Shown here: positions 43,106 to 52,003 of the stretch, one piece after another | How positions within the stretch are numbered: the stretch's first letter is position 1 | How the letters are laid out: every line of letters begins with the position of its first letter | Assembly (NCBI RefSeq): GCF_003628505.1 | Contig: NZ_RBZP01000001.1 | Coordinates: 62,001-126,000 of the forward strand | DNA length: 64,000 bases | Direction of reading: 5' to 3' | Source of the DNA: Oceanobacillus halophilus | Lineage (GTDB): Bacteria; Bacillota; Bacilli; Bacillales; Amphibacillaceae | The notes under the pieces: model-generated | Seen by the model: only the letters and a program-made list of their open reading frames with translations | Told to the model about the DNA's origin: nothing | The model's database searches: none | Position numbers and translations under genes: made by a program

Positions 43106-43684
43106 TTAAGATTCATTTATTTTTTTGAGGTCAGAAATAATCGAAGGTATTTCACTAGAATTTACACCACTGTAATTTTTAACTACTTCCCCTTCAGGGC
43201 TAACTAAAAAAAAGCTTGTGCCGTGCGTTACCTGATTAGATCCTTCCGGTGGTTCAGATACAAGATTCTTAAAGGATTTGATGGATAATTCTTTAATAGT
43301 TTCAAAGTCGTACCCGGTTAAGAACGTCCAGCTTGAAAAATCAGCTTCATAACTTTCTCCGTAGTTTTTTAAGACTTCAGGTGTATCGTTTTCGGGATCG
43401 ACACTAAAGGAAATCAATTGAACATCTAGGTTCTCTTCCTTGATTTTATTTTGCAATTGAGACATATTAGCCGTCATCGGAAGGCAAACCGTTGTACAGT
43501 TAGTAAAAACAAAATCTGCTATCCACCATTCACCTTCTAAATCACTTAAACTTAGCTTTTCATTATCCTGAGTAGTGAACTCAAAGTTCGCTACATCTTC
43601 AGACATGTTTGTTTCTATTGGGTATCCACCACAAGCTACTAAAATTAAAATGAGACCTAATACTACTAATTTCCCATACTTCAT
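43106..43684 (-). CDS. SCO1/SenC-family copper-binding lipoprotein
   Basis: The ATG at 43684 is preferred to the GTG three bases earlier, with AAGGAG upstream. The 192-residue lipoprotein (signal LGLILILVACGG) has a thioredoxin fold. The copper ligands are visible as CTTVC (about 74-78) and the later His in VTHGTSFFLV. It delivers copper to the CuA centre of cytochrome c oxidase, as B. subtilis YpmQ does. It is a single gene with its own terminator. Confidence 0.92.
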   Translation of the reverse strand: MKYGKLVVLGLILILVACGGYPIETNMSEDVANFEFTTQDNEKLSLSDLEGEWWIADFVFTNCTTVCLPMTANMSQLQNKIKEENLDVQLISFSVDPENDTPEVLKNYGESYEADFSSWTFLTGYDFETIKELSIKSFKNLVSEPPEGSNQVTHGTSFFLVSPEGEVVKNYSGVNSSEIPSIISDLKKINES

Positions 43685-43854
43685 CACAATGCTCCTTTCA
43701 TAGCTGAATCAATATGTAAAATAAATAAAACTATATATAGTATAACATTCTAGCTGTTTAAATAACAAAGTCATAGTTAAAATGTTATGAAGATATTATG
43801 AACATTTTCAATGACGGTGTCTGAGCAAATAAGTACATACGAACCGTATAACAA

Positions 43855-43890
43855 ATAGTCTGGATTATTAATATAATCCAGACCAATCAT
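43855..43890 (-). terminator. Hairpin downstream of ykuE
   Basis: GTCTGGATTAT pairs perfectly with ATAATCCAGAC. It lies 50 bases after the ykuE stop codon on the minus strand. The following T-tract is short. Confidence 0.65.
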
Positions 43891-43936
43891 TTTATCTACA
43901 GTTTGTTAGAGTGAAAAAGGGCCCAATAGTTTTAAT

Positions 43937-44791
43937 TTAACCTCTGTGAGACAATGTATAGACATGCAATTCTGGTCTGCAAAGAAAACGATAGGGGAGA
44001 CGAGTTGTGCCAATACCACTGTTAACATATAATGCAAACGAATCTTGTTTTAGTTGATATTTTCCTTGTACGTATTTCTCAGCGTAGGCCGGAGTATATA
44101 AATGACCTATAAAAGGGAACCTAACCTGTCCACCATGACTATGACCAGACAATTGTAGATTTACCGGATATTCCATTGCTTTATCTGCAAAATCAGGTTC
44201 ATGTGCTAGTAATATGGTAAAAAGATCTGAGCTAACATTTCTTAATGTAGCATCTATGTCAGGCTTTCCTAACATGACATCATCGATACCTGATATAACA
44301 ATGCGATCCAGTCCTTTTTCAATAAGAGTGTGCGAATTTTGTAATAATGTAAAACCTGACAACTCCATTACTTCTCGAATTAGTTCTGTACCATATCCAC
44401 CATGATCATGATTGCCGTAAATCCAGAATTTACCATATTTCCCATGTAATTTTTCAAGTTTTTTCTGTAATTGACTATATTGATTAAATTTATTTGGTTT
44501 ATCGATTAAATCTCCAGTGAAAACAATCATGTCTGGATGCAGTGAATTAATCTTGTCTATTAACTTATCCAATTGTTCGATTGAATAATGAAAACCTATA
44601 TGTGTGTCAGAAAACTGGACAATTTTAAAATCCTTAAATTGTAATGGGATAGCATTTGATTGAATGGTTTCTTCTTGTATCTTTAACATATTTGGTTCCA
44701 AATCTCGTGCGTAAAAATAACCACCACCACTTAAACCCAACACAGCAAGGATACTTCCCAGACCTCTTTTTAAAAAGGTGCGTCGATTCAT
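43937..44791 (-). CDS. ykuE: Tat-exported metallophosphoesterase (YkuE-like)
   Basis: The 284-residue protein opens with the twin-arginine signal NRRTFLKRGLG and a hydrophobic stretch (SILAVLGLSGGGYF). The calcineurin-type phosphoesterase motifs follow in order: FSDTHIG, FTGDLID, GNHDHGG and the HxH pair SGHSHGGQ. B. subtilis YkuE is a Tat substrate of the same layout. It acts at the cell surface on an unknown phosphoester. Confidence 0.92.
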   Translation of the reverse strand: MNRRTFLKRGLGSILAVLGLSGGGYFYARDLEPNMLKIQEETIQSNAIPLQFKDFKIVQFSDTHIGFHYSIEQLDKLIDKINSLHPDMIVFTGDLIDKPNKFNQYSQLQKKLEKLHGKYGKFWIYGNHDHGGYGTELIREVMELSGFTLLQNSHTLIEKGLDRIVISGIDDVMLGKPDIDATLRNVSSDLFTILLAHEPDFADKAMEYPVNLQLSGHSHGGQVRFPFIGHLYTPAYAEKYVQGKYQLKQDSFALYVNSGIGTTRLPYRFLCRPELHVYTLSHRG

Positions 44792-44902
44792 AAAAACAAA
44801 CCTTTCTCATATACCTCTTAATTGTTTGACTATTTTATATTTTTTGTATACTATGTAAGTATACGGGATAATTACAGGGCAATAATTATATTTTAAACGA
44901 AG

Positions 44903-44946
44903 AAAGAAAGCGTGTCAGCTTAGAAATCAACAGACCCGCTTTCTAT
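44903..44946 (-). terminator. Terminator after czcD
   Basis: AGAAAGCGGGTC pairs with GACACGCTTTCT (one mismatch) around a 16-base loop, with TTCTTCG following on the minus strand. It lies 75 bases after the czcD stop codon. Confidence 0.65.
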
Positions 44947-45020
44947 CCGTGTGTTCTATTGTTAGATTGTATGCAACATTTAATCTCTATTCTTATATAA
45001 TTTATTATGAACAGTATGGG

Positions 45021-45932
45021 TTAATCACAGGAAGAGCAATGTTCTATCATTTCTGACTGGGAGCCTTCCATCTGAATCGTGCAATGTGCAATATTAAAGT
45101 GATAATAAATTAATTCATTAATTTCATGCAATAAATTGTCTCTATTAATTGATTCTTGCACAACTACGTGACAACTTAGTGTAGGAAATTCAGATGTAAT
45201 AGACCAAACATGTAAGTCATGGACGTTAAGTACTCCATTTACATTCATAATAGTTTCGGAAATATGATTAATATTTACATTCTGAGGCTTTCCTTCCATC
45301 AAGATGTGTAAGGACTCTTTTGTTACTCTAATACCTGAAATAATAATCAGAAATGCAACAACCACACTTGCAATAGGGTCTGCGATGTTCCATCCGAATA
45401 AGAAAATCAGAATACCTGCAGTTATTGCTCCTACTGATCCTAATAAATCACCCATTACGTGGAGCAAGGCGCTTCTAACATTAAGGTTTTCCTTTGAATC
45501 ACCTCGATGCAATAAAAAAGCAACAACAATATTTACAATCAATCCAATACTAGCTATAAACATCATATTTGCATTGACACTGGGTGGTTCAAGAAAACGC
45601 CAATAGGCTTCGTAAAAAATAATGATAGAAATAACTATCAGTGTAATCCCATTGATGAAGGCTGCTACAATTTCAAATCGTCTATATCCAAATGTCTTAT
45701 CTTGTGTCGCTTTTTTTTCTCCAATTTTAAATGCAAATAAGCTTAAACCGAGGGCCGCAGCATCACTTAACATATGTCCAGCATCGGATAATAATGCCAG
45801 ACTGTTGGTAAGTAATCCACCAATTACTTCTATAATCATATAGGAGAATATAATAATAAAGCTCCAGAAGAGAACGCGTGTATTGGTTGTGTGATTGTGT
45901 GCGTGTTGATGATCATGATGGTGATGTCCCAT
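45021..45932 (-). CDS. czcD: Cation diffusion facilitator, Zn/Co/Cd exporter (CzcD)
   Basis: A 303-residue membrane protein with a His-rich N-terminus (GHHHHDHQHAHNH), six helices and a cytoplasmic C-terminal domain. The transport-site residues appear as ALLSDAGHMLSDAAALGLS in helix 2 and HVMGDLLGSVGAI in helix 5. It exchanges cytosolic zinc, cobalt or cadmium for protons. It lies 11 bases after the ArsR-type regulator, and the pair should be induced together by metal. Confidence 0.94.
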   Translation of the reverse strand: MGHHHHDHQHAHNHTTNTRVLFWSFIIIFSYMIIEVIGGLLTNSLALLSDAGHMLSDAAALGLSLFAFKIGEKKATQDKTFGYRRFEIVAAFINGITLIVISIIIFYEAYWRFLEPPSVNANMMFIASIGLIVNIVVAFLLHRGDSKENLNVRSALLHVMGDLLGSVGAITAGILIFLFGWNIADPIASVVVAFLIIISGIRVTKESLHILMEGKPQNVNINHISETIMNVNGVLNVHDLHVWSITSEFPTLSCHVVVQESINRDNLLHEINELIYYHFNIAHCTIQMEGSQSEMIEHCSSCD

Positions 45933-45943
45933 AAGATAACCTC

Positions 45944-46243
45944 CTATTCGGTATGCTTCGTATGCTCTACGGTCTGTTCTAATAAATTCATTACATGATA
46001 ATCATCCGGAGAATAAAAGTAATTTGTTTTATCTCTCCTTTTTTTAACAAGATGCAATTGTCTTAAGTACTTCAGTTGATGAGAAATGGTAGACTGGTTC
46101 ATTTGCAGCTCATTAGCTATTTCACTTACTGAACACTCTTTATTATATAGTAAGTGTAATATTTTCACTCTTGTTGGATCTGACAGAGCTTTAAATGTTT
46201 GTGCGACTTTTTCCACTAAATCTTCATTCATTGGTTGAAACAT
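45944..46243 (-). CDS. czrA: ArsR/SmtB-family metal-sensing repressor (CzrA type)
   Basis: The ATG at 46243 follows AGGGGTGTTATTC; the upstream open frame crosses the operator. The 99-residue winged-helix protein has LSDPTRVKILHLL, a recognition helix SEIANELQMNQSTISHQL and the alpha5 zinc/cobalt site D-x-H-x10-H-x2-H (DYH...EHTKH), which defines CzrA-type sensors. It represses its own operon with czcD and is released by Zn(II) or Co(II). Confidence 0.93.
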   Translation of the reverse strand: MFQPMNEDLVEKVAQTFKALSDPTRVKILHLLYNKECSVSEIANELQMNQSTISHQLKYLRQLHLVKKRRDKTNYFYSPDDYHVMNLLEQTVEHTKHTE

Positions 46244-46261
46244 GAATAACACCCCTATACT

Positions 46262-46281
46262 ATATGAACATATGTTCATAT
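46262..46281. promoter_or_regulatory. ArsR-type operator palindrome of czrA-czcD
   Basis: A perfect 20-base palindrome, ATATGAACATATGTTCATAT, lies 19 bases before the czrA start. The TGAACA...TGTTCA core is the usual site for SmtB/ArsR metal repressors. Confidence 0.9.
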
Positions 46282-46402
46282 TATAACATATGTGACTATT
46301 CATGTAATGTGTGTCTTTTGTTTTATTATGGTAAACTTATTATTGTCGGAAAGAAAACGTGTACAGTTTTATTGTTTTAGTTTTTGAAAGGGGAGTTTAA
46401 GT

Positions 46403-46858
46403 ATGAGTATGTTACAAGAAGATAGGCAGCTCACAGATATTTCTGTGGCTAAATTAATGATTCCCTCTGAAAAAGTAGCACACGTACAGATGAATAACCC
46501 ATTAGAACATGCATTATTAGTATTGGTCAAATCTGGATATGCTGCTGTTCCTGTATTAGATTCAACTTATAAATTAGCAGGAGTTATTGGTAAAACGGTC
46601 ATTTTAAATCAAATTTTGGGCATGGAACGATTTGAAACGGAAAAACTTTCGGAAATACGGGTCAAAGATGTGATGAATCAAGATATACCTACTTTATCTA
46701 AAGATGATAATCTATTGGATGGATTAAATTCAATGATTGATCATGCTTTCGTCTGTGTTGTAGATAAACATAACTATTTTGATGGGATATTAACTAGAAG
46801 AGCTATTTTAAAAGAGCTAAAAAAAGAAATATATACTTCAAAACTTTTTAATAAGTAA
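46403..46858 (+). CDS. cbpB: Cyclic-di-AMP-binding CBS-domain protein (CbpB/DarB)
   Basis: The 151-residue protein consists of two CBS domains (about 15-70 and 85-145) and matches B. subtilis YkuL: KVAHVQMNNPLEHALLVL, SGYAAVPVLDSTYKL and FEGI-like FDGILTRRAILKEL. YkuL (DarB/CbpB) binds c-di-AMP and, when free, stimulates the (p)ppGpp synthase Rel and pyruvate carboxylase. GAAAGGGGAG precedes the ATG. The gene's neighbours are the same class of yku genes as in B. subtilis. Confidence 0.92.
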   Translation: MSMLQEDRQLTDISVAKLMIPSEKVAHVQMNNPLEHALLVLVKSGYAAVPVLDSTYKLAGVIGKTVILNQILGMERFETEKLSEIRVKDVMNQDIPTLSKDDNLLDGLNSMIDHAFVCVVDKHNYFDGILTRRAILKELKKEIYTSKLFNK

Positions 46859-46974
46859 TTACTATTTTGTCATTAGTATGATCTGATCACATTCTTTCCA
46901 ATTGAGATATTGCATATTTTGTATGAATTAGTAGAAACTAACTCTGTAAATCTCAATTAGAGGAGGAAATACTT

Positions 46975-47217
46975 ATGGCACGTATTGGAGTAGAAGGGAC
47001 GCTGACAGATGTTAAGGCAGCTTTAATGGAAATGGGTCATGAAGTTGTTGATCTTAGATCTGAATCGGACGCAACTGGATGTGACTGCTGCATTATTTCC
47101 GGTCAGGATAAAGATGTAATGGGTATGGCTGATGTCAGTACAGAAGGATCAGTTATTAATGCACATGGATTAGCGGCACAGGATATTGTTCAAATGGTTA
47201 ATCAGAAAATGACATAA
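46975..47217 (+). CDS. ykuS: UPF0180 family protein (YkuS)
   Basis: An 80-residue protein behind GAGGAGGAAAT. ARIGVEGTLTDVKAALMEMG, the CDCCIISGQDKDVMGMAD segment and INAHGLAAQDIV match B. subtilis YkuS. Function is unknown. A terminator follows at once (47238-47272). Confidence 0.92.
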   Translation: MARIGVEGTLTDVKAALMEMGHEVVDLRSESDATGCDCCIISGQDKDVMGMADVSTEGSVINAHGLAAQDIVQMVNQKMT

Positions 47218-47237
47218 ATGAGTGATTAGAAATAAGA

Positions 47238-47272
47238 AACAGACTCAGTTATTCTGAGTCTGTTTTTTTGTC
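47238..47272 (+). terminator. Rho-independent terminator after ykuS
   Basis: ACAGACTCAG pairs with CTGAGTCTGT around five to six bases and seven T follow. Confidence 0.9.
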
Positions 47273-47427
47273 TATATATAATAAAGTCTATATATTGCAC
47301 AAGATATTTTCAATGATTTAGTCGAAAAACGTCCCACAAATTTTTAAAAAATTTAAATAAAACTATAGCAATTTATTTCGGAAACCGTTATATTAGTAGT
47401 TACGGGAAAACAACATCAGGAGGGGGA

Positions 47428-49188
47428 ATGAGTTTGAATACATTTAAAAAGTTAAAACAATATTATTGGCCGCATAAGAAATTTTTATTTTGGTCATTAT
47501 TCTTTTTAATTTTTGTCACTGCAATAACGGTTGTGTATCCGATTATTCTTCAAGTTACAATCGATGAAGTGGTACTGCAAGACAGGTATGAGTTAATACC
47601 CTATATTTCTATGATATTTCTTGGTCTGATGGTATTAAAAGGTATATCAACTTTCTCATTTCAATATCTGGGTGATATTTTTGGGATGACATCTGTTTAT
47701 AAACTTCGTGAGTCTTTGTATGATAAATTACAGTCATTGGCATTCAAGTTTTATGATAATGCCAAAACAGGTGATATTATGTCACGCTTAACCTCTGATG
47801 TTGAAGGGTTTCGTTTCTTTCTTTCTGCAGGATTTGCAGAACTGATACGAATCGTTACATTAATTAGCATTAGTTTAAGTGTGATGTTCTATTTTTCTAT
47901 TCCACTTGCCTTTGTCACAATGGCTGCAATGCCTTTTCTCATTATTGTTGTTTTGCAATTTGATAAACGTGTACACCCAGCATTCAGAAAAGTAAGAAAG
48001 TCAATGGGAAGTCTTAATACACGAATTCAAGAAAATGTTAGTGGAATAAACACGGTAAAGTCATTATCGAGAGAAGACTTTGAAATTGATCGTTTTTCTA
48101 CTAGTAATAATCATTATAAACATACGTATTTAGATACTTCAAAAATTTGGTCAAAGTACTTCCCGATGATGGAACTTATAGGGAATATTAGTGTGGTAGT
48201 ATTGCTTGCATACGGTGGAATGCTCGTCATAAATAATAATTTAACTTTAGGAGAACTCGTTGCTTTTTTTAGTTTGGTTTGGTATATCTTAGGACCGTTG
48301 CAGAACTTCGGATTTGTTATCAACCAATTTTCTCAAGCAAAAGCATCTGGGGAACGACTGCTTGAGATATTAGAAGCGAAAGAAGACATTGAGGAAAAAA
48401 GTGATGCAATAGAAGTACCGATTAAGGGCCATGTTTCTTTTAAAAATGTCACGTTAACCTATTCAGAAAATGACGATTCAGCATTAAAAAATATAAGCTT
48501 TGAAGCACCGAAAGGGAAGATTATTGGATTAATAGGTCCCACAGGTTCTGGTAAAACAAGTATTACTCAATTAATTACTCGTTTTTATGAACCAGAAAAA
48601 GGGGAGATTCTTATTGATGGGAGACCGGTGGCTGATTATAAGCTAAAGGCATTACGCAAGAATATTGGTTTTGTCTTACAAGAACCTTTCCTATTCTCTA
48701 CAACTATAAAGGAAAACATTTCTTATGGAAATTCAGACGTAACAGATGAACAAATAGTAGATGCAGCTAAACGTGCCCAGGCACACGACTTTATCATGAG
48801 CATGCCAGATGGATATCATACGATTCTTGGCGAACGCGGAATGGGGCTTTCTGGTGGGCAGAAACAACGAATTGCAATTGCAAGAGCTATTTGTATAAAC
48901 CCTAGTATTCTAGTCTTGGATGACGCAACGAGTGCGGTAGATATGGAAACAGAGTTTGAAATACAAAAAGCATTAAAAGAGGTTATGAAAGGAAGAACTT
49001 CATTTATCATCGCTCATCGAATCTCGTCCTTAAAACATGCTGATGAAATTTTAGTACTGAATGATGGTGAGATTGTAGAGCGTGGTACACATAGTGAATT
49101 ATTAAGTAATAATGGTGCTTATGAAAATATATATAATATCCAATATCAAGATAAGGAAGAAATCTTAAAGCCAGCAGGTAATCACTAA
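47428..49188 (+). CDS. ABC exporter half-transporter, subunit 1 (YfiB-like)
   Basis: A 586-residue type-IV exporter half: six membrane helices (about 1-310) and an ATPase domain. Walker A is GPTGSGKTS, the signature LSGGQKQR is intact, and Walker B is ILVLDDATSAVD with Asp in place of the catalytic Glu. That change is typical of the degenerate half of heterodimeric exporters. GGAGGGGG touches the ATG at 47428, so the in-frame TTG at 47434 may be the real start. The partner follows after 19 bases. Confidence 0.9.
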   Translation: MSLNTFKKLKQYYWPHKKFLFWSLFFLIFVTAITVVYPIILQVTIDEVVLQDRYELIPYISMIFLGLMVLKGISTFSFQYLGDIFGMTSVYKLRESLYDKLQSLAFKFYDNAKTGDIMSRLTSDVEGFRFFLSAGFAELIRIVTLISISLSVMFYFSIPLAFVTMAAMPFLIIVVLQFDKRVHPAFRKVRKSMGSLNTRIQENVSGINTVKSLSREDFEIDRFSTSNNHYKHTYLDTSKIWSKYFPMMELIGNISVVVLLAYGGMLVINNNLTLGELVAFFSLVWYILGPLQNFGFVINQFSQAKASGERLLEILEAKEDIEEKSDAIEVPIKGHVSFKNVTLTYSENDDSALKNISFEAPKGKIIGLIGPTGSGKTSITQLITRFYEPEKGEILIDGRPVADYKLKALRKNIGFVLQEPFLFSTTIKENISYGNSDVTDEQIVDAAKRAQAHDFIMSMPDGYHTILGERGMGLSGGQKQRIAIARAICINPSILVLDDATSAVDMETEFEIQKALKEVMKGRTSFIIAHRISSLKHADEILVLNDGEIVERGTHSELLSNNGAYENIYNIQYQDKEEILKPAGNH

Positions 49189-49207
49189 GGAGAGGTGGCG
49201 TTATTAT

Positions 49208-51046
49208 ATGGGCAAGACGAAAACAGGTAAAAAGAGTCGTCATTCAAATAGATTCCATTATACTGTAGATACCGCAATCGAAAAGCCCTTTAATTGGAAG
49301 CAAATGTGGCGGTTGCTGCAATATGTAAAACCATACGCACGGACTTATTTGCCAGGTGCCATTATTGCAATGCTTATATCAACAATAGTACGATTAAGTG
49401 TTCCGGTTCTTGTTGGTAAAGTAGCAATTGATATTGCCATTCTGCAAAGGGATACGAACCTACTAACGAACCTAGTTATTGGGATTGGAATATTGTATGT
49501 ACTAAATTATGTGGCAAATACATTTCGAATTAAATGGGTCAATATTTTGGGGCAAAACGTCATTTATGATTTGCGCCAGCATTTATTCTCGCATGTACAA
49601 CGGTTGTCACATCGTTTTTTTGATACACGTTCTGCTGGTTCCATTCTTGTTAGAATTTTAAATGACGTAAACTCGTTACAAGAACTTTTTACAAACGGGA
49701 TTATTAATTTATTGATGGATATGGTCACATTAATAGGAATTTTGGTTATTTTATTTGTTTTAAGTCCACAGCTTGCAATAGCTGTTGTGGTGGTTATACC
49801 GTTAATGTTTTATATCTCAACAAAACTTCGAAGGAAGATTCGTCGCTCATGGCAGCAGGTACGTATTCATCAATCTCGTTTAAATTCTCATTTGAACGAA
49901 AGCATACAAGGAATGCGTATTACGCAATCTTTTTCACAGGAAAAAGAGAATGCAGAATTTTTCGATGGAGTAAATTCCGGATATTTTCATAGTTTTCGGG
50001 ATGCAGCGAAGAAAAGTGCAGCTTTTCGCCCACTTGTTGATTTGAGTGATGCAATAGGAACTATTATATTAATCGCTTTCGGGGCATATTTAATTTTATT
50101 AGGTGAAGAAAATGGTGGTATTGCTATCGGTACATTTGTATCCTTTGCTTTTTTCTTAGGTATGTTCTGGGAACCAATATCCAGGTTGGGACAAATGTAT
50201 AATCAATTATTAATGGCCATGGCATCCTCGGAGCGTATTTTTGAATTTTTGGATGAGCAGCCTAACGTAAAAGAAAAAAATAATGCCTTTGAATTTACTA
50301 ATATGAGAGGGCATATTGAATTTGAAGATGTGGAGTTTTCTTATGACAATGGCCGTACTGCGCTTGAAAAGATTTCATTGGAGATGAAAGAAGGGCAAAC
50401 AATAGCTTTGGTTGGACATACGGGTAGTGGTAAATCAACTATTGCTAATTTAATCAGTCGGTTTTATGATCCAACGAATGGGTCTGTGAAGATTGATGGG
50501 CAGGATTTAAGGGATGTGAAATTGGATAGTCTTCGCAGTAAAATAAGTGTAGTATTGCAAGATACATTTATTTTCTCAGGAACTATTATGGAAAATATTC
50601 GTTTTGGCAGACCTGATGCCACTGATGAGGAAGTTGTTGAGGCGGCCAAAGTAGTAGGAGCAAATGATTTTATCCTTCGTTTAAATGATGGATATTGGAC
50701 AGAAGTGGAGGAACGAGGTAACATTCTGTCTGCTGGTGAAAGGCAGCTTCTCTCATTCGCAAGAGCTCTTTTAGCAAATCCAAGTATTATTATTCTTGAC
50801 GAAGCAACAGCTAGTATAGATACTGAATCGGAAGTAAAAATTCAAAAAGCACTTAAGAAACTCCTAAATGGGAGAACATCCATTATTATCGCACACCGTT
50901 TATCCACCATTCGAGAAGCGGACAATATCTTTGTTTTGGAAAATGGAAAAGTGCTTGAAAATGGAAACCATAATGATTTAATGAATCAAAGAGGCAAATA
51001 CCATGAGCTAGTTAAATCACAATTTCAAATGTTGGATGCGATATAA
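49208..51046 (+). CDS. ABC exporter half-transporter, subunit 2 (YfiC-like)
   Basis: A 612-residue half-transporter with a basic N-terminal extension (KTKTGKKSRHSNRF), six helices and an ATPase domain. Here Walker B is canonical (IIILDEATASID), Walker A is GHTGSGKST, and the signature is the altered LSAGERQ. Together with subunit 1 it forms one active and one degenerate ATP site, as in the heterodimeric multidrug exporters YfiBC and BmrCD. The substrate is unknown. AGGAGAGG upstream is the ribosome site. Confidence 0.9.
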   Translation: MGKTKTGKKSRHSNRFHYTVDTAIEKPFNWKQMWRLLQYVKPYARTYLPGAIIAMLISTIVRLSVPVLVGKVAIDIAILQRDTNLLTNLVIGIGILYVLNYVANTFRIKWVNILGQNVIYDLRQHLFSHVQRLSHRFFDTRSAGSILVRILNDVNSLQELFTNGIINLLMDMVTLIGILVILFVLSPQLAIAVVVVIPLMFYISTKLRRKIRRSWQQVRIHQSRLNSHLNESIQGMRITQSFSQEKENAEFFDGVNSGYFHSFRDAAKKSAAFRPLVDLSDAIGTIILIAFGAYLILLGEENGGIAIGTFVSFAFFLGMFWEPISRLGQMYNQLLMAMASSERIFEFLDEQPNVKEKNNAFEFTNMRGHIEFEDVEFSYDNGRTALEKISLEMKEGQTIALVGHTGSGKSTIANLISRFYDPTNGSVKIDGQDLRDVKLDSLRSKISVVLQDTFIFSGTIMENIRFGRPDATDEEVVEAAKVVGANDFILRLNDGYWTEVEERGNILSAGERQLLSFARALLANPSIIILDEATASIDTESEVKIQKALKKLLNGRTSIIIAHRLSTIREADNIFVLENGKVLENGNHNDLMNQRGKYHELVKSQFQMLDAI

Positions 51047-51069
51047 TTTTGCCATATTCCGTTACGGGT

Positions 51070-51116
51070 ATTGAGCAGTATTTTAAATTTAAGATATAAA
51101 CAGTCTATATAAAATG
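51070..51116 (+). repeat. Modular dispersed repeat, right-end remnant
   Basis: TTGAGCAGTATTTTAAATTT is followed by AAGATATAAACAGTCTATAT. This matches the right terminus of the family (compare GCAGTATTCTGAATTAAAG...CAGTCTATG at 39000). No left end or modules are present. Confidence 0.6.
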
Positions 51117-51279
51117 TAAAGTAAAGTCATTTTAAAAGCAACAATCTTATAGAAAAGGTTCTAGGATAAGTGGGGGAGAGGGGATAAATAAATTATTTAT
51201 TTGCTTCTTTTCCTTTTTTATTATGATAAAATGGTGACATTGATATATACATAAAAAGGTGTTTCTCGGAGGAATTGTA

Positions 51280-51948
51280 ATGAAGAAAAAAGAATTTGCT
51301 GTAATTGGTCTTGGACGTTTTGGAGGAAGTATTTGTCGTGAATTAAGTGAAGAGGGGATGCCGGTATTAGCAATTGATAGTGATGAAGACAAAGTAAATG
51401 AATTTAAGAACATAGCTTCTCACGCCGTAATTTTGGATTCAACCGATGAAGATTCTCTTAAAGAAATTGGTATCTCAAACTTTGAACATGTAATCGTCGC
51501 TATTGGAGAGAATATCCAAGCCAGTATCTTAACTACAGTTATTTTAAAAGATTTAGGTGTAAAAAAAGTGACTGTAAAAGCACAAAATGATTATCATGAA
51601 AAAATATTAAATAAAATCGGTGCTGATCAAGTGGTTCATCCCGAACGTGATATGGGAAAAAGACTGGCACATAACTTCATATCCAATAACATCTTAGACT
51701 ACTTGGAATTATCTGATGATCACAGCATTGCGGAAGTGAAAGTCGGGAAGAAGATGGTAGGTAAATCTTTAGTCGAACTTGATATTCGTGCTAATTATGG
51801 ATGTAATGTTGTTGCTATCAAACGAGGAAAGGAAATTAACGTCTCACCTCAAGCAGATGATGCACTAAGAGGAGATGATGTTTTAATTGTGATAGGAGCT
51901 GATATAGATTTATCAAGATTCGAAAAACATCTTGTTATCGATGACTAA
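51280..51948 (+). CDS. ktrC: Potassium uptake regulatory subunit KtrC (RCK/TrkA-N, TrkA-C)
   Basis: The ATG at 51280 follows GGAGGAATTGTA. The 222-residue cytosolic protein has an N-terminal RCK domain with GLGRFGGS and the acidic end of the second strand (IDSDEDKV), and a C-terminal RCK_C domain from about 140 that in homologues binds c-di-AMP. An octameric ring of it gates KtrD. Its position next to rnjA is the same as B. subtilis ktrC (ykqB). Confidence 0.94.
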   Translation: MKKKEFAVIGLGRFGGSICRELSEEGMPVLAIDSDEDKVNEFKNIASHAVILDSTDEDSLKEIGISNFEHVIVAIGENIQASILTTVILKDLGVKKVTVKAQNDYHEKILNKIGADQVVHPERDMGKRLAHNFISNNILDYLELSDDHSIAEVKVGKKMVGKSLVELDIRANYGCNVVAIKRGKEINVSPQADDALRGDDVLIVIGADIDLSRFEKHLVIDD

Positions 51949-51968
51949 TGATTAGGTGTTAAAAGAAT

Positions 51969-52003
51969 TAAAAGAGGGATTGCATTTTGCAATCCCTCTT
52001 TCT
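51969..52003. terminator. Bidirectional terminator between ktrC and rnjA
   Basis: AAAGAGGGATTGCA pairs perfectly with TGCAATCCCTCTTT. It sits between the convergent ktrC and rnjA genes and touches the rnjA stop codon. Confidence 0.92.
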
